This document shows positions 51,893 to 60,969 of a DNA stretch of 64,000 bases, piece by piece; positions within the stretch are counted from its first letter, which is position 1, and every line of letters begins with the position of its first letter. Source of the stretch: JAWLEV01 sp046538105. Its GTDB lineage: Bacteria > Chloroflexota > Anaerolineae > UBA1429. The notes below the pieces were generated by a model. It saw nothing but the letters and a program-made list of their open reading frames with translations, was not told where the DNA came from and did not search any database. The position numbers were made by a program, and so were the translations under genes. The stretch spans positions 88,242 to 152,241 of the forward strand of contig JBKHJO010000001.1 in the NCBI GenBank assembly GCA_046538105.1, read 5' to 3'.

Positions 51893-53167
51893 ATGTCAAA
51901 GTCCGTGGAGATGGCCTTGCTTGGAGCGGGGAATCGCGGGACATTCGCCTACGGTCGCTATGCCAGGAGAAACCCCCACCGGGCGCGTTTTGTCGCCGTG
52001 GCCGAGCCCGATAAGGGACGGCGGGAGCGCTTTGCTCGGGAGCATGGGATAGCCGAGGAACGCCGCTTTGCCTCCTGGCAGGAATTGATGGAGCAGCCAC
52101 AGATGGCCGAGGCGCTGATCAACGCCACCATGGATCGCATGCACTGTGATTCCACCCTGGCTGCGCTGGAGGCCGGCTATCATGTGCTACTGGAAAAACC
52201 CATGGCCACCACCGCGAAAGGGTGCGTGGCCATGGTAAAGGCGGCCATCGACGCCGGGCGGATTCTGCAGGTATGTCACGTGTTGCGTTATACGCGGTTC
52301 TGGAGGACACTATACGACATCGTCACCTCCGGCGAGTTGGGACGCATCATCAGTGTGGATCATCGGGAGAACGTGGCCTACTGGCATATGGCGCACAGTT
52401 ACGTGAGGGGAAACTGGCGTAGGGCCGATAACAGTTCGCCCATGATCCTGGCCAAATGTTGCCACGACATGGATATACTCTACTGGGTGCTGGGGCAGAA
52501 GGTGCAATCGCTTTCCTCCTTTGGGCGCCTGACAGCGTTTCGGCCCGAGCACGCACCAGAGGGTGCTCCGGCACGCTGTACCGATGGATGTCCGGCGCAG
52601 GACGCGTGTCCATATTATGCACCGCGAATATATCTGCAGGACACGGGCTGGCCGGCCAACGTAATCTCGTTGGATCAGAGTGTGGGGGCGCGTCTGCAGG
52701 CTCTGCGAGAAGGGCCGTATGGTCGCTGCGTCTATCATTGTGATAACGATGTGGTGGATCATCAGGTCGTGAATATGGAGTTGGAGGATGGGACGACGAT
52801 CACCTTCACCATGCATGGCCACTCACACAACAACGTGCGCACCACGCGCTATGATGGTACCCTAGGCACCCTGCGGGCCACGGGCACGTCAGACGAGATC
52901 GCCGTGTACGACCATCTCACAGAGGGAGAAAAGATCGTACGTCCCGGCGAGGCAGAAGGCGGCCACGGGGGTGGCGATACAGGGGTGATGAATGCCTTTG
53001 TGACCGCCCTGCGAGATCCCGTGTATTCCGCGCCCACCAGTGCGCGGGAATCCCTGGAGAGCCATCTGATGGCCTTTGCCGCCGAGCGGGCCCGCCTGAC
53101 AGGCCAGGTCGTGGACATGGACGCGTACCGCCAGGAGGTCGGCGCGGATGACCCGCTGGCGATATAG
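51893..53167 (+). CDS. Gfo/Idh/MocA-family oxidoreductase
   Basis: A 424-aa NAD(P)-dependent dehydrogenase of the glucose-fructose oxidoreductase/inositol dehydrogenase family. Rossmann loop ALLGAGNRGTFAY, the GYHVLLEKPMATT motif with catalytic Lys, and CCHDMDILYW with the metal/substrate His of the C-terminal domain. Several Cys (TDGCPAQDACPYYA) form an unusual Cys-rich insert. Substrate is probably a sugar or cyclitol. GGAAAGG precedes the ATG. It is followed within 4 bases by a convergent URO-D-fold gene. Confidence 0.92.
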   Translation: MSKSVEMALLGAGNRGTFAYGRYARRNPHRARFVAVAEPDKGRRERFAREHGIAEERRFASWQELMEQPQMAEALINATMDRMHCDSTLAALEAGYHVLLEKPMATTAKGCVAMVKAAIDAGRILQVCHVLRYTRFWRTLYDIVTSGELGRIISVDHRENVAYWHMAHSYVRGNWRRADNSSPMILAKCCHDMDILYWVLGQKVQSLSSFGRLTAFRPEHAPEGAPARCTDGCPAQDACPYYAPRIYLQDTGWPANVISLDQSVGARLQALREGPYGRCVYHCDNDVVDHQVVNMELEDGTTITFTMHGHSHNNVRTTRYDGTLGTLRATGTSDEIAVYDHLTEGEKIVRPGEAEGGHGGGDTGVMNAFVTALRDPVYSAPTSARESLESHLMAFAAERARLTGQVVDMDAYRQEVGADDPLAI

Positions 53168-53170
53168 CCG

Positions 53171-54325
53171 TCAAAGGATCTCGCGCAACTGCTGCCGGTA
53201 GTAGACGAAACTATCCCAGGGAACATCCGGCGGGACGTAATGATCGACGGCGGGCACATAGCCTCCCGTCTTGATCACGGGGGCTATACGCTCCAGTTCC
53301 CTGTCTATGGCCTCTGGTCCCTCGACCAGGGCGTTCTTGTCGATGCCCCCCAGCATCTGGAGGCGGGGATATTCCTCTCTTACTTTTGCTACATCCATGC
53401 CGGCGCGCACCTCAAAGGGGTAGAGGCCAGTGACACCGCCCTCTAGAAAAAGAGGAATGAGTTCCCATACATTGCCGTCGGTATCCAGCAGGACGATATC
53501 GATGTCGTGGACTGCAAAGAACGCATTGATCTCCTTGTAGACGGGCAGAAGGAACTGGCGAAAGATCCGTGGGGAGACCATGGGGCCGGCCTTGTAACTC
53601 ATATCCTCCCAATAGTAGGCATAGTCAGGCTGCACCTGGGCAAAGACGTTTTCAAAGATGTACAGCCATAGTTCCGTCAGGTGCGAAAGGACATCGCGTA
53701 TGAGATCGGGGTCGTCGAAAAAGGTGTACATGAGATTCTCAAACCCGAACAGGGTGCGCAGGGAGGAAAAGACGCCCAAAAAGGGGCCACCGATGACCAG
53801 GGGCCAGTCCCTTCCTTTGTAGCGCTGTAACTGCTGCTCCCAGTCGGGGGGCAGGCGTCCCTCCATGTCCAGACGGAAGCGCTCCTCTTTTAGTTGCTCC
53901 CAGTCTTTTCTGACCTTTACTGGCCACTCTACAATCTGGGGTAGGCTGGCCGTCCTTTTGCCCATGACCACGACGGTGCCGTCGGGTTCCCGGCGTTTGA
54001 CCGTATTGTCGTCCTCCCACAGGATCTCGGTCTCAAACGGGGGGCAGGGACCGGTCTCGCAATCGACCTTCTCTGCGCCCGTGTCCAGATCGAGGTAGTC
54101 GTGCACGGCATAGTCTCTGGGCTCGGTGCGTAGACGACAGGCAAAAGCCTCACCCTTGACCTCATCGCCCGGAAGCAACCCTTCCGTGGGTGACTTGAGG
54201 GGGCGGGGCAGCCCCTCCTCATACCATCTTTCGAGGGTGTCCGCCCAGTAACCCGTCTCCCAGTTTGGCACGCGATCTAGCGGTTCGAACCGCATGCAGG
54301 CGAGAAACCGTTCCCGTGAGTTCAT
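53171..54325 (-). CDS. URO-D-fold protein (second paralog), D-T-D-G variant
   Basis: A 384-aa superfamily member beginning MNSRERFLACMRFEPLDRVP. The expected zinc His-x-Cys-Gly region reads D-T-D-G (IVLLDTDGNVWELI). Late residues are VPAVDHYVPPDVPWDSF. It lacks the RQAGR of HemE. Conserved Trp/Tyr around YWEDMSYKAGPM suggest a different substrate from classical methyltransferases. ATG 54325 has GGAGGCAAAAGG before it; the frame extends 24 codons further without a site. Divergent promoters separate it from the third URO-D paralog. Confidence 0.82.
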   Translation of the reverse strand: MNSRERFLACMRFEPLDRVPNWETGYWADTLERWYEEGLPRPLKSPTEGLLPGDEVKGEAFACRLRTEPRDYAVHDYLDLDTGAEKVDCETGPCPPFETEILWEDDNTVKRREPDGTVVVMGKRTASLPQIVEWPVKVRKDWEQLKEERFRLDMEGRLPPDWEQQLQRYKGRDWPLVIGGPFLGVFSSLRTLFGFENLMYTFFDDPDLIRDVLSHLTELWLYIFENVFAQVQPDYAYYWEDMSYKAGPMVSPRIFRQFLLPVYKEINAFFAVHDIDIVLLDTDGNVWELIPLFLEGGVTGLYPFEVRAGMDVAKVREEYPRLQMLGGIDKNALVEGPEAIDRELERIAPVIKTGGYVPAVDHYVPPDVPWDSFVYYRQQLREIL

Positions 54326-54368
54326 CCTTTTGCCTCCGAGGTAACCGACAATTATATGATCGCGGTCC

Positions 54369-54397
54369 ATTATACAGGATGCCTGCATATTGGTCAT
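54369..54397 (-). promoter_or_regulatory. Promoter of the minus-strand URO-D-fold gene
   Basis: Minus strand ATGACC (54392-54397), 17-base spacer, TATAAT (54369-54374). Divergent to the promoter at 54415. Confidence 0.5.
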
Positions 54398-54414
54398 CCT
54401 CAGATGTTGTCGGG

Positions 54415-54443
54415 TTGCCTTATCCTCGACTGGGGACTAGAAT
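54415..54443 (+). promoter_or_regulatory. Promoter of the plus-strand URO-D-fold gene
   Basis: TTGCCT (54415-54420), 17-base spacer, TAGAAT (54438-54443), then GGGAGGTG before the ATG. Confidence 0.5.
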
Positions 54444-54482
54444 AGACCGTGATCTGAGGATTCACTTGGCTTGGGAGGTGAG

Positions 54483-55757
54483 ATGATGACCACATCGCGC
54501 GAGCGGGTAATGATAGCCCTCAATCATGAGGTTCCGGATTGTGTGCCCCTGGATTTGGGGTCGACGGCTGTAACAGGCATCGCGGCGTCTGCTCTCTATC
54601 GTTTACGTGAGGCCTATGATCTGGAGGAACAGCGCATCAAAGTTCATGAGCCCTATCAGATGTTGGGTGAAGTGGATGACGATGTTATGGATGCGTTGGG
54701 CATCGATGTTGTGGGTCTTTCCGATGATAGTACGTTCTTTGGTTTTCCCCAGCGGGACTGGAAACCCTTTACCCTGTTCGACGGCACGCCCGTCCTGGTG
54801 CCGGGAGGCTTTAACACGGAGGTGGCTGAGGACGGCAATCTCTACCAGTATCCTCGAGGGGATCGCTCCTTATCGCCGTCGGGGCGTATGCCCGCGGACG
54901 GATTCTATCACGATGCCATCGAGCGGCAGGAGCCCTACGATCCAGAATCCCTCGACCCCGAGGAATGGGTTCAGGACATGTATCATGTCTATACCGACGA
55001 GGAACTGCGTCTGCTGGAGGAGCGTGCCACATCCCTGTATGAGAACACGACGCGGGCCATCATCGGCAATTTTGCCGGGACAAGTTTTGGCGACATCGCC
55101 TATGTCCCCGGTGTTTCCATTCCCGAGCCCAAGGGGATCAGGGCGGTGGCCGATTGGTATATGGCCACGGTTCTCTATCCGGATTATGTGCGGGGTATCT
55201 TTGAGCGCCAACTGGAGATCGCCATGGAAAACCTGGCGCTCTACAAGGAGGCTGTAGGAGAAAAGATCGTGGCCATCTTTATCAGCGGTACAGATTTTGG
55301 CGCGCAAAAGGGGTCTTTTATCTCTCCTCAAGCATATCGTGATTTGTTCAAGCCATTTCACAAGGCGATCAACGACTGGGTTCACGAGCACACCGGTTGG
55401 AAGACCTTCTATCACAGTTGCGGTTCCATGGTCGATCTCTATGATGATTTTGTGGACGCCGGCGTGGATGTTGTGAATCCCGTGCAAATCTCGGCAGAGG
55501 GCATGGATCCTCGTACCCTAAAAGATCGTTGGGGAGATGATCTCGTCTTTTGGGGTGGTGGTGTCGATACGCAGCACGTGCTGCCCTTTGGTTCGCCAGA
55601 AGAGATAGAAGAGCAGGTCAAGGAGACCGTGCGGATTTTTGGCAAGGGTGGGGGCTTTATCTTTAACACCGTGCACAATATTCAGGCCAGGATTCCCAAG
55701 GAGAATCTCAAGGCGCTGTTCGACGCCTTTGCCCGGTATCGTTGCGAGGAGCAATAG
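54483..55757 (+). CDS. URO-D-fold protein (third paralog), H-S-C-G methyltransferase-like
   Basis: A 424-aa protein beginning MMTTSRERVMIALNHEVPDC. Here the zinc motif H-S-C-G is intact (KTFYHSCGSMVDLYDDF), and the C-terminal ligand position is occupied by His (NTVHNIQARIP). This is the paralog most like corrinoid or CoM methyltransferases (MtaA, CmuA). No corrinoid protein or CoM gene is near, so the donor is unknown. GGGAGGTG precedes a double ATG; the second ATG (54486) has the better spacing. Confidence 0.85.
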   Translation: MMTTSRERVMIALNHEVPDCVPLDLGSTAVTGIAASALYRLREAYDLEEQRIKVHEPYQMLGEVDDDVMDALGIDVVGLSDDSTFFGFPQRDWKPFTLFDGTPVLVPGGFNTEVAEDGNLYQYPRGDRSLSPSGRMPADGFYHDAIERQEPYDPESLDPEEWVQDMYHVYTDEELRLLEERATSLYENTTRAIIGNFAGTSFGDIAYVPGVSIPEPKGIRAVADWYMATVLYPDYVRGIFERQLEIAMENLALYKEAVGEKIVAIFISGTDFGAQKGSFISPQAYRDLFKPFHKAINDWVHEHTGWKTFYHSCGSMVDLYDDFVDAGVDVVNPVQISAEGMDPRTLKDRWGDDLVFWGGGVDTQHVLPFGSPEEIEEQVKETVRIFGKGGGFIFNTVHNIQARIPKENLKALFDAFARYRCEEQ

Positions 55758-55928
55758 GGAGCGGGCTTTGGCGGGTAAGGGGGCCGTGGGCATGGGCCTT
55801 GTTTGATCTTGGACCACATACAGACTTTGACATATGGAACATCAGTCGCCGGGTATGTGCTACTGACGGATATGGTGAAGCGTTGATACCCACCTTTATC
55901 GTTACCGAAAAGGAGTAGGAGCAGGGAT

Positions 55929-57389
55929 ATGGGAAGCCTGGAACATCTTTCTTTGGAGCCCGCCGCCATCGTGATTTTCGGCGCCTCGGGGGATCTGACG
56001 CGCCGCAAGTTAGTTCCCGCGCTGCACAGCCTTCTGTGTGAAGGGCTGCTACCCCGGGACGTCCGCGTTCTTGGTTTTGCCAGAAGCGAGTTCTCTCAGG
56101 AGGCATTCTCCGAGCGGCTATTGGAAGGAGTACAGGACTATGCACGGCTCGAGCCGGGGATGTGTGAGCGGTGGCCCGAGTTTGCCGAACGCATATCCTA
56201 TCTCTCGGGCGACTATGACGATCCCGCAGCCTACCGGCGTCTGGGCGAGGCCTTGGGGGCATTAGAGACGAATACTGGGGGCAACTGCCTGTTCTACCTG
56301 GCGGTCCCTCCCGTCCTCTATCCCGTTATCGTGGAACAATTGGGGAAGGCCGGTCTCGCCCGAAGCGAGAGGGGGTGGCAGCGTATCATCATCGAGAAGC
56401 CCTTTGGGCATGATCTGTCAAGTGCCCGGGAACTCGATGACACGATACACGCCGTGTTTGATGAGAATCAGGTATATCGCATCGACCATTATTTGGGCAA
56501 GGAGACGGTGCAGAATATCCTGGTCTTTCGCTTTGCGAATTTGATCTTTGAGCCTCTGTGGAGTCGAAACTATGTGGATCATGTACAGATAACGGTGGCC
56601 GAGAGCGTGGGGGTGCAGCACAGGGCCGCTTATTACGATCAGGCTGGCGTGGCACGTGATATGCTGCAGAATCACATCCTGCAGATTCTTTCTCTTGTAG
56701 CCATGGAGCCTCCCGCTTCGCTTGATGCCAAGGCTCTGCGCGACGAGAAGGCCAAAGTGTTGAAAGCCGTTCGTCCCGTCTCCATAAAGGACGGTGTGTG
56801 GGGACAGTATGCGGGCTATACAGAGGAGGAGGGTGTGGAGTCCGTGTCACAGACGCCCACCTATGTGGCACTCGGGATGCACCTTGACAATTGGCGCTGG
56901 CAGGGGGTGCCCTTTTACGTGCGTTCCGGCAAGCGGCTGGCAGCAAAGATGACCGAGATCACCTTGCAGTTCAAGGAGGTTCCTCATACGTTATTCCCTG
57001 AGAATGTGGAACTCCCTCCGGGCTATATCTCTCTCTATATTCAACCTAACGAGGGGATTCATCTGAACTCTCAGGTCAAGATACCGGGAGCCGGCATGCG
57101 TACCGAGGGGGTGGACATGACCTTTCGCTATGGGCGCCGCTTTGGCGAACACGTGCTGCCCGACGCCTATGAGCGCCTGTTATTGGACGCCATCCAGGGG
57201 GACGCCTCCCTCTTTGCCCGAAGTGACGAGATAGCGTTAGCATGGGAACTGGTAGATCCTTTGACGTATCAGGTGGAACCGATAAGGTATATCCCTGGCA
57301 GTCAGGGGCCCCAAGAGGCGGCGCGACTCATGGAAGAGGACCGGGTATGGCGACCTATCGAGGAGCATTCGCAGGCGGATGAGGGATAA
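55929..57389 (+). CDS. zwf: Glucose-6-phosphate 1-dehydrogenase
   Basis: A 486-aa enzyme oxidising glucose 6-phosphate to the lactone with NADP. It shows IVIFGASGDLTRRKLVPA, IEKPFGHDL and the catalytic RIDHYLGKETVQN. The beta domain carries YVRSGKRLAAK and the C-terminal helices. Length and order are normal. Pairs functionally with gnd at 39.5 kb. The ribosome site (AAAAGGAGTAGGAGCAGGG) is strong. The 170-base gap upstream shows TTGACA at 55827 but no well-placed -10. Confidence 0.97.
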   Translation: MGSLEHLSLEPAAIVIFGASGDLTRRKLVPALHSLLCEGLLPRDVRVLGFARSEFSQEAFSERLLEGVQDYARLEPGMCERWPEFAERISYLSGDYDDPAAYRRLGEALGALETNTGGNCLFYLAVPPVLYPVIVEQLGKAGLARSERGWQRIIIEKPFGHDLSSARELDDTIHAVFDENQVYRIDHYLGKETVQNILVFRFANLIFEPLWSRNYVDHVQITVAESVGVQHRAAYYDQAGVARDMLQNHILQILSLVAMEPPASLDAKALRDEKAKVLKAVRPVSIKDGVWGQYAGYTEEEGVESVSQTPTYVALGMHLDNWRWQGVPFYVRSGKRLAAKMTEITLQFKEVPHTLFPENVELPPGYISLYIQPNEGIHLNSQVKIPGAGMRTEGVDMTFRYGRRFGEHVLPDAYERLLLDAIQGDASLFARSDEIALAWELVDPLTYQVEPIRYIPGSQGPQEAARLMEEDRVWRPIEEHSQADEG

Positions 57390-57405
57390 CCTGCTTTTCT
57401 TTCCC

Positions 57406-57434
57406 TTGACCTTGAAGGGGTGTCAGTATAGAAT
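57406..57434 (+). promoter_or_regulatory. Promoter of the DUF362 gene
   Basis: TTGACC (57406-57411), 17-base spacer, TAGAAT (57429-57434); a leader of about 75 bases holds GAGGAG before the ATG at 57517. Confidence 0.55.
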
Positions 57435-57516
57435 TGATAGTTATGGAGAATAAAACTGATATAGATCTTTATGTTTTGCGTGGCACGATTCGAAAACTGT
57501 TAGAGGAGTCCTTTAG

Positions 57517-58623
57517 ATGACGACCCGATCCAAGGTGGCTGTCTTGAAGACCTGTCCAGAGAAGGTTCTGGAAGATTATGACCGGCTGTTGGAACTGGCC
57601 GAGGTGGAAGAGTTTCTCCCCGCCGATAAGACGGTGATTTTGAAAGACAATATCTCCTGGCATTACCCCTTTCCCAGTGCCAACACCACGCCCTGGCAGT
57701 TGGAGGGGACGACGTTGGCCCTTCGAGATCGCGGTTATGAGAAACTCGTCTGCGTGCAGAACAAGACGGTGGTTATAGACACCTTTAAGGGGGAGGATCT
57801 GAACAATTATGTCCCAATCTTTCGACGCTATAACATTCCCGTGCTGTACAATTTCAAGGATTGTGACATGGACTGGATCCTGTATGAACCGGAGGCGGAG
57901 ATGAATGTCCTACCGCGCATCTATCCGGAGGGCATTCACGTTCCCGATTTCTTTATGGGCAAAAGTATCGTGCATCTACCCACGGTCAAGTGTCACATCT
58001 ATACCAAGACGACGGGGGCCATGAAGAACGCTTTTGGCGGTCTGTTGAACACCAAGCGCCATTATACCCATAGTTGGATTCACCAGACGCTGGTGGATCT
58101 GCTAAAGATTCAAAAGGAGATCCATACAGGAATCTTTGCTGTGATGGATGGCACCACGGCGGGCAACGGCACAGGACCCCGCATCATGAAGCCCGAAATC
58201 AAGAACGTGATACTAGCCAGTGGTGATCAGGTGGCCATAGACGCCGTGGCGGCCAAGATGATGGGTTTCGATCCCATGGATATCGGCTATATTCGCCTGG
58301 CCCACGAGCAAGGACTGGGAGTGGGCAACGTCCGCGAGATCGAGATTGTCGGGGACGACGTTTCCGGTGAGGATTGGGACTTTCGCATTGGGATGAACTT
58401 TCACCGCATGCTGGGGTGGCTGTCGTGGTTTGGTCCCACCAAGGTTCTACAGAAACTGTTATTTCATACCCCCTTTGTACACGTGGCCTCTTTTGTCTCT
58501 GAGGCGTACCACGATTACTATCGCTGGCCTCTCAAGGAGCGGCGTGTGTACGAGCGATGGCGAGAGGAGACATCGTGGGGGCAGTTGTTCAACCGGTATC
58601 TTGAAGAAGGGACGATGCGATAG
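57517..58623 (+). CDS. DUF362-domain protein
   Basis: A 368-aa protein of the DUF362 family. Motifs include VVIDTFKGED, KSIVHLPTVKCHIYTKTTG, AMKNAFGGL and KNVILASGDQVAIDAVAAKM. The family is often linked to ferredoxin-like or anaerobic oxidoreductase clusters but has no defined reaction. No CxxCxxC cluster is visible. Function stays open. It lies after zwf with its own promoter and before the Ldh2-type gene. Confidence 0.85.
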   Translation: MTTRSKVAVLKTCPEKVLEDYDRLLELAEVEEFLPADKTVILKDNISWHYPFPSANTTPWQLEGTTLALRDRGYEKLVCVQNKTVVIDTFKGEDLNNYVPIFRRYNIPVLYNFKDCDMDWILYEPEAEMNVLPRIYPEGIHVPDFFMGKSIVHLPTVKCHIYTKTTGAMKNAFGGLLNTKRHYTHSWIHQTLVDLLKIQKEIHTGIFAVMDGTTAGNGTGPRIMKPEIKNVILASGDQVAIDAVAAKMMGFDPMDIGYIRLAHEQGLGVGNVREIEIVGDDVSGEDWDFRIGMNFHRMLGWLSWFGPTKVLQKLLFHTPFVHVASFVSEAYHDYYRWPLKERRVYERWREETSWGQLFNRYLEEGTMR

Positions 58624-58678
58624 CCTTTTGTGATTTCCAGGAGTCGCTCGATGCCTGTTTTACATAGTTTTCAGAGGA

Positions 58679-58716
58679 TATCGGGCTTTTGGTGCCTGAT
58701 ATTGATCGATGTCAGG
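58679..58716 (+). promoter_or_regulatory. Two mutually exclusive leader hairpins before the Ldh2-type gene
   Basis: TATCGGGC (58679-58686) pairs with GCCTGATA (58694-58701), or CCTGATAT (58695-58702) pairs with ATGTCAGG (58709-58716). The segment 58694-58702 can only be in one stem at a time. No T tract follows, so a terminator is not obvious. Confidence 0.3.
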
Positions 58717-58764
58717 TAGTTTGGCAGTCTAAACCCATTGTTTATGTGTAAAGGGAGGCTCTTT

Positions 58765-59808
58765 GTGTCGGAAATGCGCGTAGAATGGAAAGTGCTGGAG
58801 GATTTCACCAAGAGAATCTTTGTTGAGATGGGGATGCCTCCTGAGGATGCAGAGGTCGAGGCCCGTGTGCTGGTGTGGGCGAATCTGAGGGGCATCGACT
58901 CCCATGGGGTGTTGAGGGTTCCTCAGTATCTGGCCAGTGTGGAAAAAGGAGGTATGAATCCCGATCCTGATATTCAGGTGTTGAAAGAGACGCCGGCGGT
59001 GATTTTCGTCGATGGTAATCATGCCTTTGGTCCCGTGGTGACAACCTTTACCATGGAGCAGGTGATGGAAAAGGCCGGGGAGGTGGGGATCGGCTGGGGG
59101 CTCATTCGCAACACGACGCATCAAGGGGCCATGGGCTACTATACGCTGATGGCCGCCGAGGCGGGTATGGCCGGGATCGCCCTGGTGAGCAATCCGCCCA
59201 ACATGGCGCCCTATGGGGCCAAGGCTCGTGGTATACATAACAGCCCCATAGCCATCAGCGTGCCTGCCAAGGAGCATCGGCCGCTGGTGCTGGATATGGC
59301 CACAAGCGTCGCGGCGGGAGGAAAGGTCAACCTGGCCGTCGACAAGGGTGTGCCCATTCCCGAGGGCTGGGCCCTGGACGCGGAGGGCAACCCCACCACC
59401 GATCCCGAGGAAGCAGTCATCCTTTTACCCTTTGGTGCGTACAAGGGCTCCAATCTGGCCATCATGTTCGCCTGTCTGTCCAACATCATGGCGGGCAATC
59501 CGCTGGTGGCTCCTACCCTGGCGGGGAAGGAGGTCCGGCCGGGCACGCAGAACAGTGTGGTGGCGGCTGTGGATATCGGTATGTTCAGCGATCTGGAGAC
59601 GTTCAAGGAGAATGTGGACGATCTTATAGACGGGATCAAGGGGCTACCCAAGGCCGAGGGGTTTGAGGAGATCCTCATGCCCGGAGAACTTGAGGATCGC
59701 GTTCATGAGGAACGCGCGGCGGAGGGGATTCCCCTACCTGAAGGCACCGTGAATAACCTGCGAGAGGTTGCCCAAAGGCTGGGCGTGGAGATACCTGAGG
59801 GATTATAG
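58765..59808 (+). CDS. Ldh2/malate-type NAD(P)-dependent 2-hydroxyacid dehydrogenase
   Basis: A 347-aa member of the Ldh2 (malate/L-lactate/ureidoglycolate dehydrogenase) family. Motifs GIDSHGVLRVPQYL with the catalytic His, NTTHQGAMGYYTLMAAEAGM, LDMATSVAAGGKV, GAYKGSNLAIMFACL and GTQNSVVAAVDI. It oxidises a 2-hydroxy acid, or reduces a 2-keto acid. GTG 58765 is preceded by AAAGGGAGG with 6-base spacing; a longer frame begins 27 bases earlier. A perfect terminator follows. Confidence 0.92.
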   Translation: MSEMRVEWKVLEDFTKRIFVEMGMPPEDAEVEARVLVWANLRGIDSHGVLRVPQYLASVEKGGMNPDPDIQVLKETPAVIFVDGNHAFGPVVTTFTMEQVMEKAGEVGIGWGLIRNTTHQGAMGYYTLMAAEAGMAGIALVSNPPNMAPYGAKARGIHNSPIAISVPAKEHRPLVLDMATSVAAGGKVNLAVDKGVPIPEGWALDAEGNPTTDPEEAVILLPFGAYKGSNLAIMFACLSNIMAGNPLVAPTLAGKEVRPGTQNSVVAAVDIGMFSDLETFKENVDDLIDGIKGLPKAEGFEEILMPGELEDRVHEERAAEGIPLPEGTVNNLREVAQRLGVEIPEGL

Positions 59809-59836
59809 GTATCGGTTTCCCCTGATGCTGTCTTTT

Positions 59837-59868
59837 GGCCGCTATGATTCCATAGCGGCCTTTTTTTT
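59837..59868 (+). terminator. Rho-independent terminator after the Ldh2-type gene
   Basis: A 10-bp perfect stem (59837-59846 with 59851-59860), 4-base loop, eight T. Confidence 0.92.
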
Positions 59869-59881
59869 AATTTTGGGAAAG

Positions 59882-59917
59882 GGGCGTTTAGCACGCGAAC
59901 CCGAGTGCCAAACGCCC
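59882..59917 (-). terminator. Terminator-like hairpin after the propeller gene
   Basis: A 13-bp stem with one mismatch (59882-59894 with 59905-59917), 10-base loop. It lies 26 bases downstream of the minus-strand gene end at 59944; the T stretch is weak. Confidence 0.5.
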
Positions 59918-59943
59918 TATAGAGCAGTCCGGATATTCAGATC

Positions 59944-60930
59944 CTATATCTGGACGCGATTGAGCCGCAGTTCGTGGGAGCCGTCGGGACGGCAGAACTC
60001 GTAGTAGAAGTAGATCTCCCCGTCAAACACGACGGTGTCGATATAACGCAGCCCTCCACTGCCGTGGGGGGAGACGATGCTGGGGCCCTTTTGGCTGAGC
60101 CGGTAAAAGTGGGTCAGGTCCCACGTCTGGGCCATGCCTGTGCGCTCCTCATAATTCTCCTCCACAGAGGTGGCCCCGTCATAGTAGCCCATCCACCCGT
60201 TCTCTGTAGGCACCAGGCAACCCAGACGCGCGGCGTAGGCGTCCCACGCGTCCTTGCGTGGAGGGAATATGTTCCCTTTCCACTGGTACTGTCGGCCATC
60301 ACCGCTCACGGCCAGGGCTGTGCTGGAGAGGGTAAGACCGGTGTTATAGACGTCAGCCGTGGCATGCATCTGCTCCCGATCCTCGGGAGAGGTGATATCG
60401 AGGCTCATGGCATAACTGATGAGCATATAGTAGAGGCCGTTGACGATCATGACCCAGGGGTCCTTTATCCCCTCCGCTCCTATCCGCTCGGCAGTGAACA
60501 GTTCCTCGCTCCCGGATAGATTAAAGGCGTCTGGCCTCTTGGCCTCGACGTAATCGATGCGCCAGCGTTTGGTCTGGGGGTCGACGTAGCTGATATAGAG
60601 CAGCCACTTGTCATCCAGGCTCCTGGTCAGACAAAAGCGCTCTACGGAGGGCGAGTTCAGATCCTCTTTTGTGGCTCTCCATATATCGTGAAAGGTGACG
60701 CCATCGTCCGAGGTGGCAATGTGGCATTCGCCGCCTCGAACGGGGCGCGGTTTGCGGACGCGATAGTACAGATAGAATTTCTTTGTCTCGTCGTCGTAAA
60801 GGACGCTGGGCGCCCCCACCCAATATCCGCGTCCCTTTCCTGGGGGGGCCATGATGGTCTTTCCCTCAAGGGGATCAAAGATGAGGGGGGCTCCGTACCA
60901 TTTGCGCGCTGATCTAGAACCATTTTTCAT
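59944..60930 (-). CDS. Five-bladed beta-propeller protein of the GH43/32-like clan
   Basis: A 328-aa protein with propeller-type repeats such as YWVGAPSVLYDDETKKFYLY, VRGGECHIATSDDGVTFHD, GIKDPWVMIVNGLYYMLI and GGLRYIDTVVFDGEIYFYYE. The last blade matches sugar-hydrolase propellers (GH43, GH32, GH130). It lacks a signal peptide. Catalytic acids cannot be assigned by eye, so it may be a phosphorylase or lack activity. The ATG at 60930 has GGAGTG upstream. It is the last gene of the MBL-methyltransferase-GT4 set, 39 bases after GT4. Confidence 0.6.
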   Translation of the reverse strand: MKNGSRSARKWYGAPLIFDPLEGKTIMAPPGKGRGYWVGAPSVLYDDETKKFYLYYRVRKPRPVRGGECHIATSDDGVTFHDIWRATKEDLNSPSVERFCLTRSLDDKWLLYISYVDPQTKRWRIDYVEAKRPDAFNLSGSEELFTAERIGAEGIKDPWVMIVNGLYYMLISYAMSLDITSPEDREQMHATADVYNTGLTLSSTALAVSGDGRQYQWKGNIFPPRKDAWDAYAARLGCLVPTENGWMGYYDGATSVEENYEERTGMAQTWDLTHFYRLSQKGPSIVSPHGSGGLRYIDTVVFDGEIYFYYEFCRPDGSHELRLNRVQI

Positions 60931-60969
60931 CGTGTACACTCCTTTCTTCCAGACGACCGTTCCAGAATG

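Noticed and set aside
55801..55880. zwf promoter from TTGACA at 55827
   Set aside because: The best -10 lies 21 bases downstream and is weak, so I left it out as a feature.
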